A stretch of DNA of 64,000 bases, taken from Flavobacteriales bacterium (GTDB taxonomy: Bacteria; Bacteroidota; Bacteroidia; CAIKAF01). The stretch spans positions 41,651 to 105,650 of the forward strand of contig JAKRSD010000031.1 of assembly GCA_022402535.1 (NCBI GenBank). Direction: 5' to 3'. Shown in pieces: positions 9,638-18,403 of this stretch. The notes below the pieces were generated by a model. That model was not told where the DNA came from. It saw only the letters and a program-made list of their open reading frames with translations, and did not search any database. Every line of letters starts with the position of its first letter. Positions within the stretch are counted from its first letter, which is position 1. A program made the translations under genes and the position numbers.

Positions 9638-10168
9638 ATGAATCCTATGAATGAAGTGTTGGAAATAGCTAAATATATCCTTCCGTCAGTGGTTACGGCA
9701 GGTGTCATTTATTTTGTTTTTGATTCATTTTACAAAAAAGAAGAGCGGAAGCGTTGGGTTGAACTGAAAACCGAAACGGCAAAAATTTCTCTGCCCGTGC
9801 GGATGCAGGCCTATGAAAGGCTGGTTCTACTCATGGAACGAATTTCTCCGGGAACACTGGTGATGCGAGTAAATACCTCGGGGCTTACAGGCCGCCAGAT
9901 GCATGCGGAGTTATTGAAAGCGCTCAGAAGTGAGTTTGATCATAACATCACCCAGCAGGTCTATATCAGCCGCACGGCCTGGGAAGCCGTAAAAAATGCA
10001 AAAGAAGAAACCGTAAAACTGGTGAATTATGCCGCTTCCACTATGGACGACAATGCTTCGGGTACCGATTTGGCAAAAACTATTTTGGAAATGACCATGA
10101 AACTCGAAAACCTGCCCACACAGGTAGCCTGCGATGTTCTGCGTGATGAAGCTGCCCGCCTATATTAA
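9638..10168 (+). CDS. conserved Bacteroidota membrane-anchored protein of unknown function (DUF7935-like)
   Basis: This 176-residue protein has one N-terminal transmembrane helix (about 10-26, ILPSVVTAGVIYFVFDSFY) and then a soluble, probably helical domain. I associate the pattern with a conserved Bacteroidota family of unknown function (remembered as DUF7935), not with any enzyme. Motifs LPVRMQAYERLVLLMERI and LRSEFDHNITQQVYIS are distinctive. Start is the first of two ATGs (9638 or 9647), both compatible. It lies divergently from the aminotransferase and 81 bases before a membrane phosphoesterase on the same strand. Confidence 0.7.
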   Translation: MNPMNEVLEIAKYILPSVVTAGVIYFVFDSFYKKEERKRWVELKTETAKISLPVRMQAYERLVLLMERISPGTLVMRVNTSGLTGRQMHAELLKALRSEFDHNITQQVYISRTAWEAVKNAKEETVKLVNYAASTMDDNASGTDLAKTILEMTMKLENLPTQVACDVLRDEAARLY

Positions 10169-10249
10169 TGATTTGTTCGTCTAATAAACCTTTTTGATTT
10201 TGAAGGGTTTGAATTGCTTTGTTTTCCGAACGAATAAATTCTCTATACA

Positions 10250-11437
10250 TTGAACTACACGGCTATTTTTATTTTTCTGGCTATTGCGGCTCTTATTGAA
10301 TGGGGCGCTTTTGTGGCATTTAGGGGTTGGGTTCCCCAGTTTGATAAATACTTTTGGATTTATCTGGTGTTGACAGTCGTTTCGTATTTATTTTTTCTTT
10401 CTTTTCCTTGGGTTGCCGACAAAAATAAATATGCATTTGTCAATGTATTTTTCATCATTTTCTTTGGGAAATTGATTGCGGCTATTCTGGTGCTTTTGGG
10501 ACTAGGCGCCAATAAACTGGTGGAAACGGTGTATATGGAAACACCGGTTTCACAGGGCAGAAGAGATTTCATCAAAAAAACATCGGCACTGGTAGGGTTA
10601 TTCCCGATGGCGCTGATGACCTGGGGAATTTTCCGTACGGCAGGAAATTTTAAAATTCACCGCGTACGATTACAGTTAAACAAAATGCCTGAAGCGTTCA
10701 AAGGGCTTAAAATTGTTCAGATTTCGGATATTCATACGGGAAGTTTTTTCAGTAAAGCGAGGATGCAGGAAGCTGTGGACGAAATTTTGGAGTTAAAACC
10801 CGACATGGTACTTTTTTCGGGTGATTTGGTTAATAACCGCACCGACGAATGTGATGATTATGTGGATATTTTGTCGCAGATAAAAGCTCCGATGGGGGTA
10901 TACAGTACATTAGGAAACCATGATTATGGCGATTATGAAAAATGGTCAGGCAAAGAAGAGAAACTTCAGAATTTTGAAGCCATGCTTCAAACCCACAGGG
11001 CGTTGGGCTGGGATTTGCTGATGAATGAACACCGTATTTTTGAACGAAATGGAGATAAAATAGCTCTTATGGGCGTTGAAAACTGGGGCGCAAACTTACG
11101 TTTTCCCAAGTATGGTAAACTAAATCAGGCTTATGAAGGAACACAGGATATCCCGGTGAAAATTTTAATCAGTCATGACCCATCGCACTGGGAAGCCGAA
11201 GTGTTGAAAAACTATGAAGATATATCGCTTACTGTTTCCGGACATACCCATGGTTTTCAGTTCGGGGTTGAAATTCCCGGCATTAAATGGTCGCCATCGC
11301 AATGGGTGTATAAACAATGGGCCGGCTTATACGAACAATCGGGTAAATACCTTTATGTAAACCGCGGTTTGGGATGTATAGGTTATATGGGTAGGGTGGG
11401 CATTCAGCCCGAAATTACTCTGTTTGAACTGACATAA
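10250..11437 (+). CDS. membrane-anchored metallophosphoesterase (YkuE/YaeI type)
   Basis: This 395-residue protein has about three to four transmembrane helices in the first 125 residues, followed by a calcineurin-like phosphoesterase domain. The metal-binding motifs appear in order: QISDIHTG, FSGDLV, LGNHDYGD, ISHDP and SGHTHGFQ. The family uses a two-metal centre and includes YkuE/YaeI-type enzymes acting on lipid-linked phosphates. The substrate here is unknown. There is no ATG at the start; the frame opens with TTG at 10250, giving MNYTAIFIF directly into the first helix. It converges on an alpha/beta hydrolase four bases away. Confidence 0.88.
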   Translation: MNYTAIFIFLAIAALIEWGAFVAFRGWVPQFDKYFWIYLVLTVVSYLFFLSFPWVADKNKYAFVNVFFIIFFGKLIAAILVLLGLGANKLVETVYMETPVSQGRRDFIKKTSALVGLFPMALMTWGIFRTAGNFKIHRVRLQLNKMPEAFKGLKIVQISDIHTGSFFSKARMQEAVDEILELKPDMVLFSGDLVNNRTDECDDYVDILSQIKAPMGVYSTLGNHDYGDYEKWSGKEEKLQNFEAMLQTHRALGWDLLMNEHRIFERNGDKIALMGVENWGANLRFPKYGKLNQAYEGTQDIPVKILISHDPSHWEAEVLKNYEDISLTVSGHTHGFQFGVEIPGIKWSPSQWVYKQWAGLYEQSGKYLYVNRGLGCIGYMGRVGIQPEITLFELT

Positions 11438-11441
11438 ATTA

Positions 11442-12389
11442 TCATTCATTCAAAAAGGATGTAACGCTCTCCGTCCATTCCTTTTTATACAATTTAAGGT
11501 AGCTTTCGTGTCCACTTTCTGGGAAAGTAACCAGTTTTTTTTCGCCTTTAAGGTTGTTAAATATTATGTCTGTTTCTGTACGGGGAACTTTGTTATCCTT
11601 TTCGCCATACATAAGTAGGGTAGGGACTTCAATTTGCCGGGCGTATTTTTCAGGGTTGTGTGAATAAGTCCAAAAGCCATTTAATGCGCCGCCCCAGAGC
11701 ATAAAAAGATCGGTAAACGGAAATGTGGGTGCACCCATGTTTTTGACTCTGATATTCACGGCACTGCGCATATTTCCAAATGGGCACTCCAGAATGAGTC
11801 CATCAGGAACCACCTGTTTTTCTGATGTGGCTTTCATCACCGAGGCTGCACCCATACTGGTTCCCATCAGGATAATTTTTCCAGGCTTGTTTTCGGCAAT
11901 ATAGTCAAAAGCCGTTTTTACGTCAGCCGCTTCTTTATATCCGATGGTACTTTCATTTCCTTCGGAGCTGCCGCTGCCATAAAAATCCACCAACAGGGTA
12001 TTCCATCCGGCTTCATGTAAAATTTCGGCATGGGGTATAAACTGCGATTTTTCTGCTGAATAGCCATGAAAAATAATGACTGTGCCGCGGGCCGAATCGG
12101 CTTCTGAAAACCAGGTATGCAGTTTTCTTTCATTACCAAGCACCAGGGTTCTATGGTCAATTCTTGGAACGGAGTCGTTTATCGGTTTTGGGTTGCTGAT
12201 ACCCGTGAAAATTACTTTGGCTTTTTGCCATGTGGTTAGCTCATCCAGGCGGGTTCTGGGGCCGGATGTTTCGGTACTGAACCGTGTAAATTTTTCAGCA
12301 TGGTTGTACGCCACAATGTTTACGGAAAAGAAGATGGCAAGGAAAAGTCCTCCGGCCAGGTTGCGTATATATTTTTTGGATTTGCTCAT
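11442..12389 (-). CDS. membrane-anchored alpha/beta hydrolase
   Basis: This 315-residue serine hydrolase has an N-terminal membrane anchor or uncleaved signal (about 10-28). The core shows the oxyanion region IIFHGYSAEKSQF, the nucleophile elbow GTSMGA, the acid in MYGEKDNKVP and the catalytic histidine in FPESGHESY. It resembles the BEM46/FrsA-like hydrolases, whose substrates are mostly unknown. Its active site should face the periplasm if the N-terminal helix is an anchor. It is transcribed divergently from rpsA. Confidence 0.85.
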   Translation of the reverse strand: MSKSKKYIRNLAGGLFLAIFFSVNIVAYNHAEKFTRFSTETSGPRTRLDELTTWQKAKVIFTGISNPKPINDSVPRIDHRTLVLGNERKLHTWFSEADSARGTVIIFHGYSAEKSQFIPHAEILHEAGWNTLLVDFYGSGSSEGNESTIGYKEAADVKTAFDYIAENKPGKIILMGTSMGAASVMKATSEKQVVPDGLILECPFGNMRSAVNIRVKNMGAPTFPFTDLFMLWGGALNGFWTYSHNPEKYARQIEVPTLLMYGEKDNKVPRTETDIIFNNLKGEKKLVTFPESGHESYLKLYKKEWTESVTSFLNE

Positions 12390-12448
12390 GAGATTTGAAT
12401 TCGCGTAAAATTAGTGTAATAAAACTTTCATTTTCAAATAAATCGTCA

Positions 12449-12456
12449 TACCTTTG
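12449..12456 (+). promoter_or_regulatory. -7 box of the rpsA promoter
   Basis: TACCTTTG matches TAnnTTTG exactly and lies 75 bases before the rpsA ATG, leaving a leader of about 70 bases. Confidence 0.55.
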
Positions 12457-12531
12457 CGCCCGCGTTTGAAAAACGCATTCATTTTTTGTTAAACCATTAA
12501 AACGGGTCCCGGTGGCCCACAAAAGACAAAC

Positions 12532-14475
12532 ATGTCAGAAGAAACAAACGAAGTTCAAGGCGCTGAACCAACAGTAGCCGAAACTGAACAAACCGCAGCA
12601 CAGCCTGCAAAACCTGCTTCTAAAGCAGCTGCTCCCAAAAAAACATTATCCGATTACGGTGCCGAAGGGGTTAACGACGGTAGTTTTGACTGGTCAGCAT
12701 TAGAAGGGTATTCAGCCGAAACAAAAGGTAAGCTGGAAACCATGTATCAAAAAAGCTTTAACACCGTAGCGCCTCACGAAATTGTGGAAGGTACTATCGT
12801 GGCGGTTACTCCAAAAGACGTTGTAATCAACGTAGGGTATAAGTCAGAAGGTGTTGTGGCTAAAACAGAATTCCGCTACAATCCTGACATTAAAGTGGGC
12901 GAAAAAGTGGAAGTGTACATCGATGCATTGGAAGATAAAGAAGGTCAGCTTCTGCTTTCTCACAAAAAAGCCCGCGCTCTGAAAGCCTGGGATCGCATCA
13001 ATGATGTATTCACTAACGAAACCGTGATTACCGGTTATGTAAAATGCCGTACCAAAGGTGGACTTATCGTTGATGTATTCGGTTTAGAAGCATTCTTACC
13101 CGGTTCTCAGATTGACGTGAAGCCTATCCGCGACTATGATGTTTACGTAGGTAAAAACATGGAATTCAAAGTGGTTAAAATTAACCAGGAATTCAAAAAC
13201 GTGGTGGTTTCTCACAAAGTACTTCTTGAAGAAGAGCTTGAGCAACAGAAAAAAGATATCATCTCTAAACTTGAAAAAGGACAAATCCTAGAGGGTATCG
13301 TTAAAAACGTTACTTCTTATGGAGTGTTTGTTGACCTGGGTGGAGTGGATGGTCTAATCCACATTACCGATTTATCTTGGGGTCGTATCAACCATCCTGA
13401 AGAAATCGTTCAGCTGGATTCTAAAATCAACGTGGTTGTATTGGATTACGATGATGAGAAAAAACGCATCGCATTGGGTCTTAAACAACTTTCTGCTCAT
13501 CCGTGGGAGCAACTTTCTGCCGATCTTAAACCCGGCGATAAAGTAACCGGAAAAGTGGTTGTTCTTGCAGACTACGGAGCATTCGTAGAAATTGCACCCG
13601 GTGTGGAAGGGTTGATTCACGTATCTGAAATGTCATACTCTTCTCATTTACGTTCGGCTTCAGACTTTATGAAACCGGGCGATGAGGTAGAAGCTGTGGT
13701 ACTTACATTAGATCGCGAAGAGCGTAAAATGTCTTTAGGTATTAAACAACTGAAAGAAGATCCTTGGAATTCAATTGCTGATAAATATCCTGTGGGAAGC
13801 AAACATTCCGCCACCGTGAAAAACTTCACCAACTACGGAATCTTTGTAGAACTTGAAGAAGGAGTTGACGGATTGATACACATTTCAGACCTTTCTTGGA
13901 CTAAAAAAATCAAACATCCGAGCGAGATTACCAAAATTGATGATCAGATTGAAGTAGTGGTTTTAGAAATCGATTCTGAAAATCGTCGTCTTTCTTTAGG
14001 TCACAAACAATTAGAGCAGGATCCTTGGGAAGTATTCGGAACCATTTTCGAAGTGGGTACCGTACACGAAGGAACTGCCGTTGAGAAAAACGATAAAGGT
14101 CTTGTGATTTCTCTTCCTTATGGTATTGAAGGGTTTGCACCCAACAAACACCTGAAAAGAGAAGATAATTCAAACATCGGATTGGATGAAAAAGCCGATT
14201 TCAAGGTGATTGAATTCAACAAAGACGAGAAAAAACTGATCGTTTCTCACAGCAAAATTTGGGAATCTCCTAAAGCTTCTGACGAAGTAGAAGCCAAAGA
14301 GCCCAAAGAAAAAGAAGCAAAATCCGGCGCTAAAGCGGCCAAAGCCGATGCAACGAAAAAATCAGCAGAGAAAACCACTCTCGGAGACATTTCAGCATTA
14401 GCGGACCTCAAAGAGGAAATGGAAGCGAAAGCAAAAGGAAAAGCGAAAAAATCGAAAGATACAGACGCTGAATAA
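12532..14475 (+). CDS. rpsA: 30S ribosomal protein S1
   Basis: This 647-residue protein has a series of S1 RNA-binding domains. Typical repeats are VDGLIHITDLSWGRI, VEGLIHVSEMSYS and VDGLIHISDLSW, each followed by an ALGLKQL- or SLGHKQL-type motif. The N terminus carries a roughly 45-residue Ala/Glu/Thr-rich extension, and the last 70 residues are Lys/Ala/Glu rich and probably disordered. Both are common in Bacteroidota S1. It binds mRNA on the small ribosomal subunit. The gene is monocistronic, with its own -7 box and a strong terminator. Confidence 0.97.
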   Translation: MSEETNEVQGAEPTVAETEQTAAQPAKPASKAAAPKKTLSDYGAEGVNDGSFDWSALEGYSAETKGKLETMYQKSFNTVAPHEIVEGTIVAVTPKDVVINVGYKSEGVVAKTEFRYNPDIKVGEKVEVYIDALEDKEGQLLLSHKKARALKAWDRINDVFTNETVITGYVKCRTKGGLIVDVFGLEAFLPGSQIDVKPIRDYDVYVGKNMEFKVVKINQEFKNVVVSHKVLLEEELEQQKKDIISKLEKGQILEGIVKNVTSYGVFVDLGGVDGLIHITDLSWGRINHPEEIVQLDSKINVVVLDYDDEKKRIALGLKQLSAHPWEQLSADLKPGDKVTGKVVVLADYGAFVEIAPGVEGLIHVSEMSYSSHLRSASDFMKPGDEVEAVVLTLDREERKMSLGIKQLKEDPWNSIADKYPVGSKHSATVKNFTNYGIFVELEEGVDGLIHISDLSWTKKIKHPSEITKIDDQIEVVVLEIDSENRRLSLGHKQLEQDPWEVFGTIFEVGTVHEGTAVEKNDKGLVISLPYGIEGFAPNKHLKREDNSNIGLDEKADFKVIEFNKDEKKLIVSHSKIWESPKASDEVEAKEPKEKEAKSGAKAAKADATKKSAEKTTLGDISALADLKEEMEAKAKGKAKKSKDTDAE

Positions 14476-14479
14476 TTCG

Positions 14480-14512
14480 AAAAGCCCGGTTCATTGAATC
14501 GGGCTTTTTTTT
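14480..14512 (+). terminator. rho-independent terminator of rpsA
   Basis: AAAAGCCCGGTTC and GAATCGGGCTTTT form a long stem with a short loop and end in a run of eight T, five bases after the rpsA stop. Confidence 0.9.
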
Positions 14513-14546
14513 GACTAATCAAATCTGTATGCTGCATGCAGATTTA

Positions 14547-14554
14547 TATATTTG
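14547..14554 (+). promoter_or_regulatory. -7 box of the pyrR-pyrB promoter
   Basis: TATATTTG is an exact TAnnTTTG match. The start of transcription would fall near 14560, after the first in-frame ATG at 14511, so it argues for the TTG start of pyrR at 14574. Confidence 0.6.
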
Positions 14555-14573
14555 TGCAAAACTAAACAGTCCC

Positions 14574-15128
14574 TTGAGCGAATCAAAGGTTATAACCGAA
14601 GGAGAAGGCATGAAGCTCATGATAGAGCGTCTGGGTCTCGAATTGCTTGAAAAGTATGGAGATTTTGATAATACCGTAATCATCGGCCTTCAGCCCAGGG
14701 GCGTTGTGTTTTCTCAAAAATTGACCAAGTACCTTTCAGGCATTTTATCTAAACCCGTGCTCCACGGAGAACTCGACATTACTTTTCATCGTGATGATTT
14801 CAGAAGAGGTACCGAGGTGTTGTTACCCAACTCAACCCGGATTGATTTTTTGGTGGAAGGAAAAAATGTAGTGCTCGTAGATGATGTTCTGTTCACAGGA
14901 CGGTCTGTAAGAGCCGGATTAGATGCTTTGTTAGCTTTCGGTCGTCCGGCAGAAGTAAAACTGCTGGTGTTAATCGACAGAAAATATGGCAGGGATTTAC
15001 CTCTTCAGGCAGATTATGTGGGAAAAGAAGTAGATACGGTTTCGGGTCAGAAAGTAAAAGTGGAATGGAGCGAAAACGGACTGAACGACCGCGTAATATT
15101 ATATACCCCAAAAGAAATACATGAGTAA
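14574..15128 (+). CDS. pyrR: PyrR-type uracil phosphoribosyltransferase / pyrimidine regulator
   Basis: This is a PRTase-fold protein of 184 residues. The PRPP-binding loop is VVLVDDVLFTGRSVRAG, and IIGLQPRGVVFS and the RYGRDLPLQADYVGKE-like segment near the C terminus are typical of PyrR. Family members regulate pyrimidine genes and often have uracil phosphoribosyltransferase activity. The frame is open from 14511, but those codons lie in the rpsA terminator and promoter. TTG at 14574 gives MSESKVITEGEGMKLMIERL, which matches PyrR N termini. The stop overlaps pyrB by eight bases, so the two are co-transcribed. Confidence 0.9.
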   Translation: MSESKVITEGEGMKLMIERLGLELLEKYGDFDNTVIIGLQPRGVVFSQKLTKYLSGILSKPVLHGELDITFHRDDFRRGTEVLLPNSTRIDFLVEGKNVVLVDDVLFTGRSVRAGLDALLAFGRPAEVKLLVLIDRKYGRDLPLQADYVGKEVDTVSGQKVKVEWSENGLNDRVILYTPKEIHE

Positions 15129-16071
15129 GCTGAGTACGGAGCATCTGTTGGGAATTAAGTACATAAGTACTGAAGATGTGGAAACGATTTTATCCACCGC
15201 CAAAACTTTTAAAGAAGTCATCAACAGGCCCATCAAAAAAGTGCCATCTCTGAGAGAAGTAACGGTGGCTAACCTGTTTTTTGAAAATTCTACCCGTACC
15301 CGTTTATCTTTTGAACTGGCCGAAAAAAGACTATCAGCCGATGTGGTTAACTTTTCCGCTTCGGGTTCGTCCGTATCTAAGGGCGAAACGCTTACCGATA
15401 CCGTAAACAACATCCTGGCCATGAAAGTAGATATGGTGGTGATGCGGCATCCCAATCCGGGGGCAGCGGTATTTTTGGCCAGAGCATTAAAAAAATACCC
15501 CAAAAGCGCCCATGCCCGAATAATCAACGCCGGCGACGGAACCCACGAACACCCTACACAGGCTTTGTTAGACGCCTTTTCCTTACAGCAGCAGTTTGGT
15601 TCGCTGAAAGGGCTGAATGTTTTGATTGTGGGAGATATAGTTCACTCACGGGTGGCCCTTTCCAATATTTATTGCCTGAAAAAACTCGGGGCCAATGTTA
15701 AACTCTGCGGTCCGCCCACACTCATGCCTAAATATATTGAAACCCTGGGTGTGGAAGTAGAATACGATTTGAGAAAGGCTCTCGAATGGTGTGATGCCGC
15801 CAATGTGCTCAGAATTCAGCTCGAAAGACAGGATATTAAATATTTTCCTTCTTTAAGAGAGTATTCATTACTTTACGGAGTAAATGACGAAATTTTGGAT
15901 TCGCTGAAAAAGCAAATAACCATTCTGCATCCCGGGCCGATAAACAGGGGCGTGGAAATTACCGGTTCCGTTGCCGACGGTAATCATTCATTGATTCTTG
16001 AACAGGTTGAAAACGGTGTGGCTGTGAGAATGGCTGTGTTATATTTACTTGCCGGCGTACCCAATGCGTAG
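15121..16071 (+). CDS. pyrB: aspartate carbamoyltransferase catalytic subunit
   Basis: This 316-residue enzyme catalyses the committed step of pyrimidine synthesis, carbamoyl phosphate plus aspartate to carbamoyl aspartate. The carbamoyl-phosphate loop is FFENSTRTRLSFELAEKRL. Other active-site segments are MRHPNPGAA, NAGDGTHEHPTQALLD and LHPGPINRGVEI. Length is normal and the start overlaps the end of pyrR (ATGAGTAA). No pyrI lies nearby, which fits the class B or C arrangement with PyrR. Confidence 0.97.
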   Translation: MSKLSTEHLLGIKYISTEDVETILSTAKTFKEVINRPIKKVPSLREVTVANLFFENSTRTRLSFELAEKRLSADVVNFSASGSSVSKGETLTDTVNNILAMKVDMVVMRHPNPGAAVFLARALKKYPKSAHARIINAGDGTHEHPTQALLDAFSLQQQFGSLKGLNVLIVGDIVHSRVALSNIYCLKKLGANVKLCGPPTLMPKYIETLGVEVEYDLRKALEWCDAANVLRIQLERQDIKYFPSLREYSLLYGVNDEILDSLKKQITILHPGPINRGVEITGSVADGNHSLILEQVENGVAVRMAVLYLLAGVPNA

Positions 16072-16085
16072 TTTTTAAAAAATAG

Positions 16086-16093
16086 TACATTTG
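16086..16093 (+). promoter_or_regulatory. -7 box upstream of the STAS gene
   Basis: TACATTTG matches TAnnTTTG exactly, 24 bases before the ATG of the STAS gene. Confidence 0.5.
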
Positions 16094-16116
16094 TTTCCAA
16101 TTAATTCGATTTTTCG

Positions 16117-16478
16117 ATGAAAATTCAGATATCCTCAGAAGAAAAGTATACGGTTTTACGACCTGATGCAGAAAAATTAGACAGTTCCGTTTCTCCTTTA
16201 TTGAAAGCAGAAATTGTGATGTTGAATGGAAAAGGCGTTAAAAATCTTTTAATCGATCTTTCCGATGTAAAATACATCGATTCCTCGGGACTGAGTTCCA
16301 TTTTGGTGGCAAACCGTCTCTGCAAATCGCTCGATGGCGTGTTGGTGCTTTGCGGCCTTCAGGATAATGTTAAAAACTGATTACCATTTCTCAGTTGGAC
16401 GGTATTCTAACCATAGTACCCACCGCAGGTGAGGGGGTTGAATTTATCATCATGGATGATATTGAAAAAAATATATAA
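16117..16478 (+). pseudogene. STAS-domain anti-sigma factor antagonist, interrupted by a frameshift
   Basis: The first frame (16117-16380) encodes 87 residues of a STAS domain with the phosphoacceptor motif IDLSDVKYIDSSGLSSILVA, then stops after LCGLQDNVKN. The next frame (from 16374 to 16478) continues the family pattern: KLITISQLDGILTIVPTAGE, then GVEFIIMDDIEKNI and a TAA. One extra A in the AAAAA run at 16372-16376 would rejoin them into a 120-residue protein, the normal length. The gene is therefore either recently frameshifted or miscalled at a homopolymer. STAS antagonists bind anti-sigma factors in partner-switching. It sits between pyrB and a T9SS gene with its own promoter box. Confidence 0.8.
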
Positions 16479-16484
16479 CAATAT

Positions 16485-16514
16485 TTTGATATTGTTTATA
16501 TGAACGTATCTTTG
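16485..16514 (+). promoter_or_regulatory. Bacteroidota promoter upstream of a T9SS gene
   Basis: A -33 element TTTG at 16485-16488, an 18-base spacer and the -7 box TATCTTTG at 16507-16514 match the Bacteroidota primary-sigma consensus. The ATG follows 30 bases later. Confidence 0.65.
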
Positions 16515-16544
16515 GCTTTATAATTAAAAACAAATACCTCAAGT

Positions 16545-17390
16545 ATGATGAAAAAATTACTTTTTACAGCTATCGCCGGAATGATGGCTTTCGGTTCATT
16601 TGCACAAGTTTGTACACCTGATCCTAGTTACACACCTACTTCTGAAACCGGAGCAGGAATCTCTGATTTGCCTTGTGCTATTGTGGGTCAGGCTTACGAT
16701 GAGTCTGCTACAATCGTTATTCCTACGGTGTACGATTACAACGGCATCGTGGTAAACATTTGTAAAGTACGTATTGACTCCGTAACAAACTTTCCTCAGA
16801 CTGCAGGAGCTCCTAACTATACCGTTTACTATAATGGTAATGCAGTAGGTCCTGGTACATGGATTTCGTTGAATATGTCTGGTAACAACGACAGAGCCTG
16901 CGTAAGTGTGAACAATACCTTTACAGCTCCTTATGAAGACAGCTTGAGAGCTTGGGCTGCTGTTCAGTTATTTTTACCTGCAGTAAACTGTGCGGGTTCT
17001 CCATTAGCTACTCTTCCTGTATCCGCTCTTAACAATGGTGCCGGTATTCCAATCGGTGTTAAAGTAGGTGCGGATGCTAACGATTTAGCCGGCTGTACAG
17101 CTGTTGCAAGTATCGAAGAGTCTATCAGCAACAATTCTTTCGATGTGTCTCAAAACTTTCCTAATCCTTTCAACGGAAGCAGCGAAATCGCATTCAACCT
17201 TCCTGAAAGTGGTAAAGTGAATTTCCGTGTAACTAACCTGGTGGGTAAAGTGGTAAAAGATATTACCATCAACGGAAATGTTGGCGTTAACTACATCAAC
17301 GTGAATTCAGCGGATTATGCTGCAGGTGTTTATATGTACAGCGTATCATTCAGCGGTAAAACAATTACCAAAAGAATGGTGATTAAATAA
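16545..17390 (+). CDS. secreted T9SS type A sorting-domain protein, unknown function
   Basis: This 281-residue protein has a signal peptide (MMKKLLFTAIAGMMAFGSFAQ). An uncharacterised domain of about 165 residues with several cysteines (CTPDPSY, CAIVG, NICKV, VNCAG, LAGCT) follows. The C-terminal 90 residues, beginning NSFDVSQNFPNPFNG and ending ITKRMVIK, form a type A T9SS sorting domain. The body matches nothing I recognise; the cysteines suggest disulfides. Codon choice is unusually uniform compared with neighbours, and with the strong promoter this suggests high expression (inference). Two adjacent ATGs are possible starts. Confidence 0.85.
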   Translation: MMKKLLFTAIAGMMAFGSFAQVCTPDPSYTPTSETGAGISDLPCAIVGQAYDESATIVIPTVYDYNGIVVNICKVRIDSVTNFPQTAGAPNYTVYYNGNAVGPGTWISLNMSGNNDRACVSVNNTFTAPYEDSLRAWAAVQLFLPAVNCAGSPLATLPVSALNNGAGIPIGVKVGADANDLAGCTAVASIEESISNNSFDVSQNFPNPFNGSSEIAFNLPESGKVNFRVTNLVGKVVKDITINGNVGVNYINVNSADYAAGVYMYSVSFSGKTITKRMVIK

Positions 17391-17407
17391 TATTGTGTAT
17401 ACCTTTG

Positions 17408-17440
17408 AAAACCCCGGCCTAAACCCCGGGGTTTTTTTTT
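17408..17440 (+). terminator. rho-independent terminator
   Basis: AAAACCCCGG and CCGGGGTTTT with a short loop and a run of ten T, just after the T9SS gene and immediately before rnz. Confidence 0.88.
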
Positions 17441-17443
17441 GAC

Positions 17444-18361
17444 ATGGGATTTGATATTACCATATTAGGCACGGGAAGTGCCATTCCTACCAAAGATCGC
17501 TTTTTATCAGGACAGGTCGTAAACCACGATGAACATCTGTTTTTGATCGATTGCGGTGAAGGAACCCAAATGCAGTTGAGACGCTACAAAAAAAGTTTAA
17601 ACCGCATTTCTCACGTCTTTATTTCACATCTGCATGCCGACCATTATCTGGGATTACCCGGTCTTCTTTCTTCCATGGATTTATTGGGAAGGGTGACACC
17701 ACTTACCATATTTGCCCCCAAAGGGCTTGATGAGTTTATCCATTTCAACTTTAAAATATCTTCCGCCACACCCCGCTTTCCTATCACTTTTGTTCATACG
17801 CAAACCCAAGGAAAGATGCTGCTCTTGGAAAATGAAAAATTGCAGGTGTTTTCTTTTCCATTAAAACACCGTGTGCCCTGTACCGGCTTTATTTTCGCCG
17901 AGAAACAAGGAAAACCCAAATTTGATAAGCGCATGTTAGGCCGGTATTTTATTACTCCTGAAGAAATTATTGCCATCAAAGAAGGGGCCGATTATACAGC
18001 TCCCGACGGAACTTTTTTTCCTAACAGCGAAGTAACCATAGCCCCTGCAAAACCCTGTTCGTATGCCTATTGCTCCGATACGTTGTATTTGCCTCATTTG
18101 GCATCTGAACTGCAACATATAGATGTGCTGTATCATGAAGCCACCTTTGCCCACGATTTGTCGGAAAGAGCAAAAGCCACATTTCATACCACGGCAACGG
18201 AAGCCGCACAATTGGCATCGGAAGCTAGAGTGGGGCAGTTGGTATTGGGGCATTTTTCATCCCGATATACCGATCCTGAGGTGTTGGCAGAAGAAGCTCG
18301 TCAAATTTTTAAAAACACGGCAAAAGGATATGAAGGCATGGTGATTTCATTGCGCCCATAA
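17444..18361 (+). CDS. rnz: ribonuclease Z
   Basis: This 305-residue metallo-beta-lactamase-fold nuclease processes tRNA 3' ends. The zinc motif SHLHADHYLGLPGLL is canonical, and further ligands are in PCSYAYCSDT, YHEATF and LVLGHFSSRY. FAPKGLDEF and KHRVPCTGF (the substrate-handling region) are typical of RNase Z. Length is right for the short bacterial form. The start lies only four bases after the preceding terminator, so either that terminator leaks or a promoter overlaps it. Confidence 0.95.
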   Translation: MGFDITILGTGSAIPTKDRFLSGQVVNHDEHLFLIDCGEGTQMQLRRYKKSLNRISHVFISHLHADHYLGLPGLLSSMDLLGRVTPLTIFAPKGLDEFIHFNFKISSATPRFPITFVHTQTQGKMLLLENEKLQVFSFPLKHRVPCTGFIFAEKQGKPKFDKRMLGRYFITPEEIIAIKEGADYTAPDGTFFPNSEVTIAPAKPCSYAYCSDTLYLPHLASELQHIDVLYHEATFAHDLSERAKATFHTTATEAAQLASEARVGQLVLGHFSSRYTDPEVLAEEARQIFKNTAKGYEGMVISLRP

Positions 18362-18403
18362 CATATTTACTTGCTTTTTGTTACTTTGTAAAAAATATTC
18401 AAA

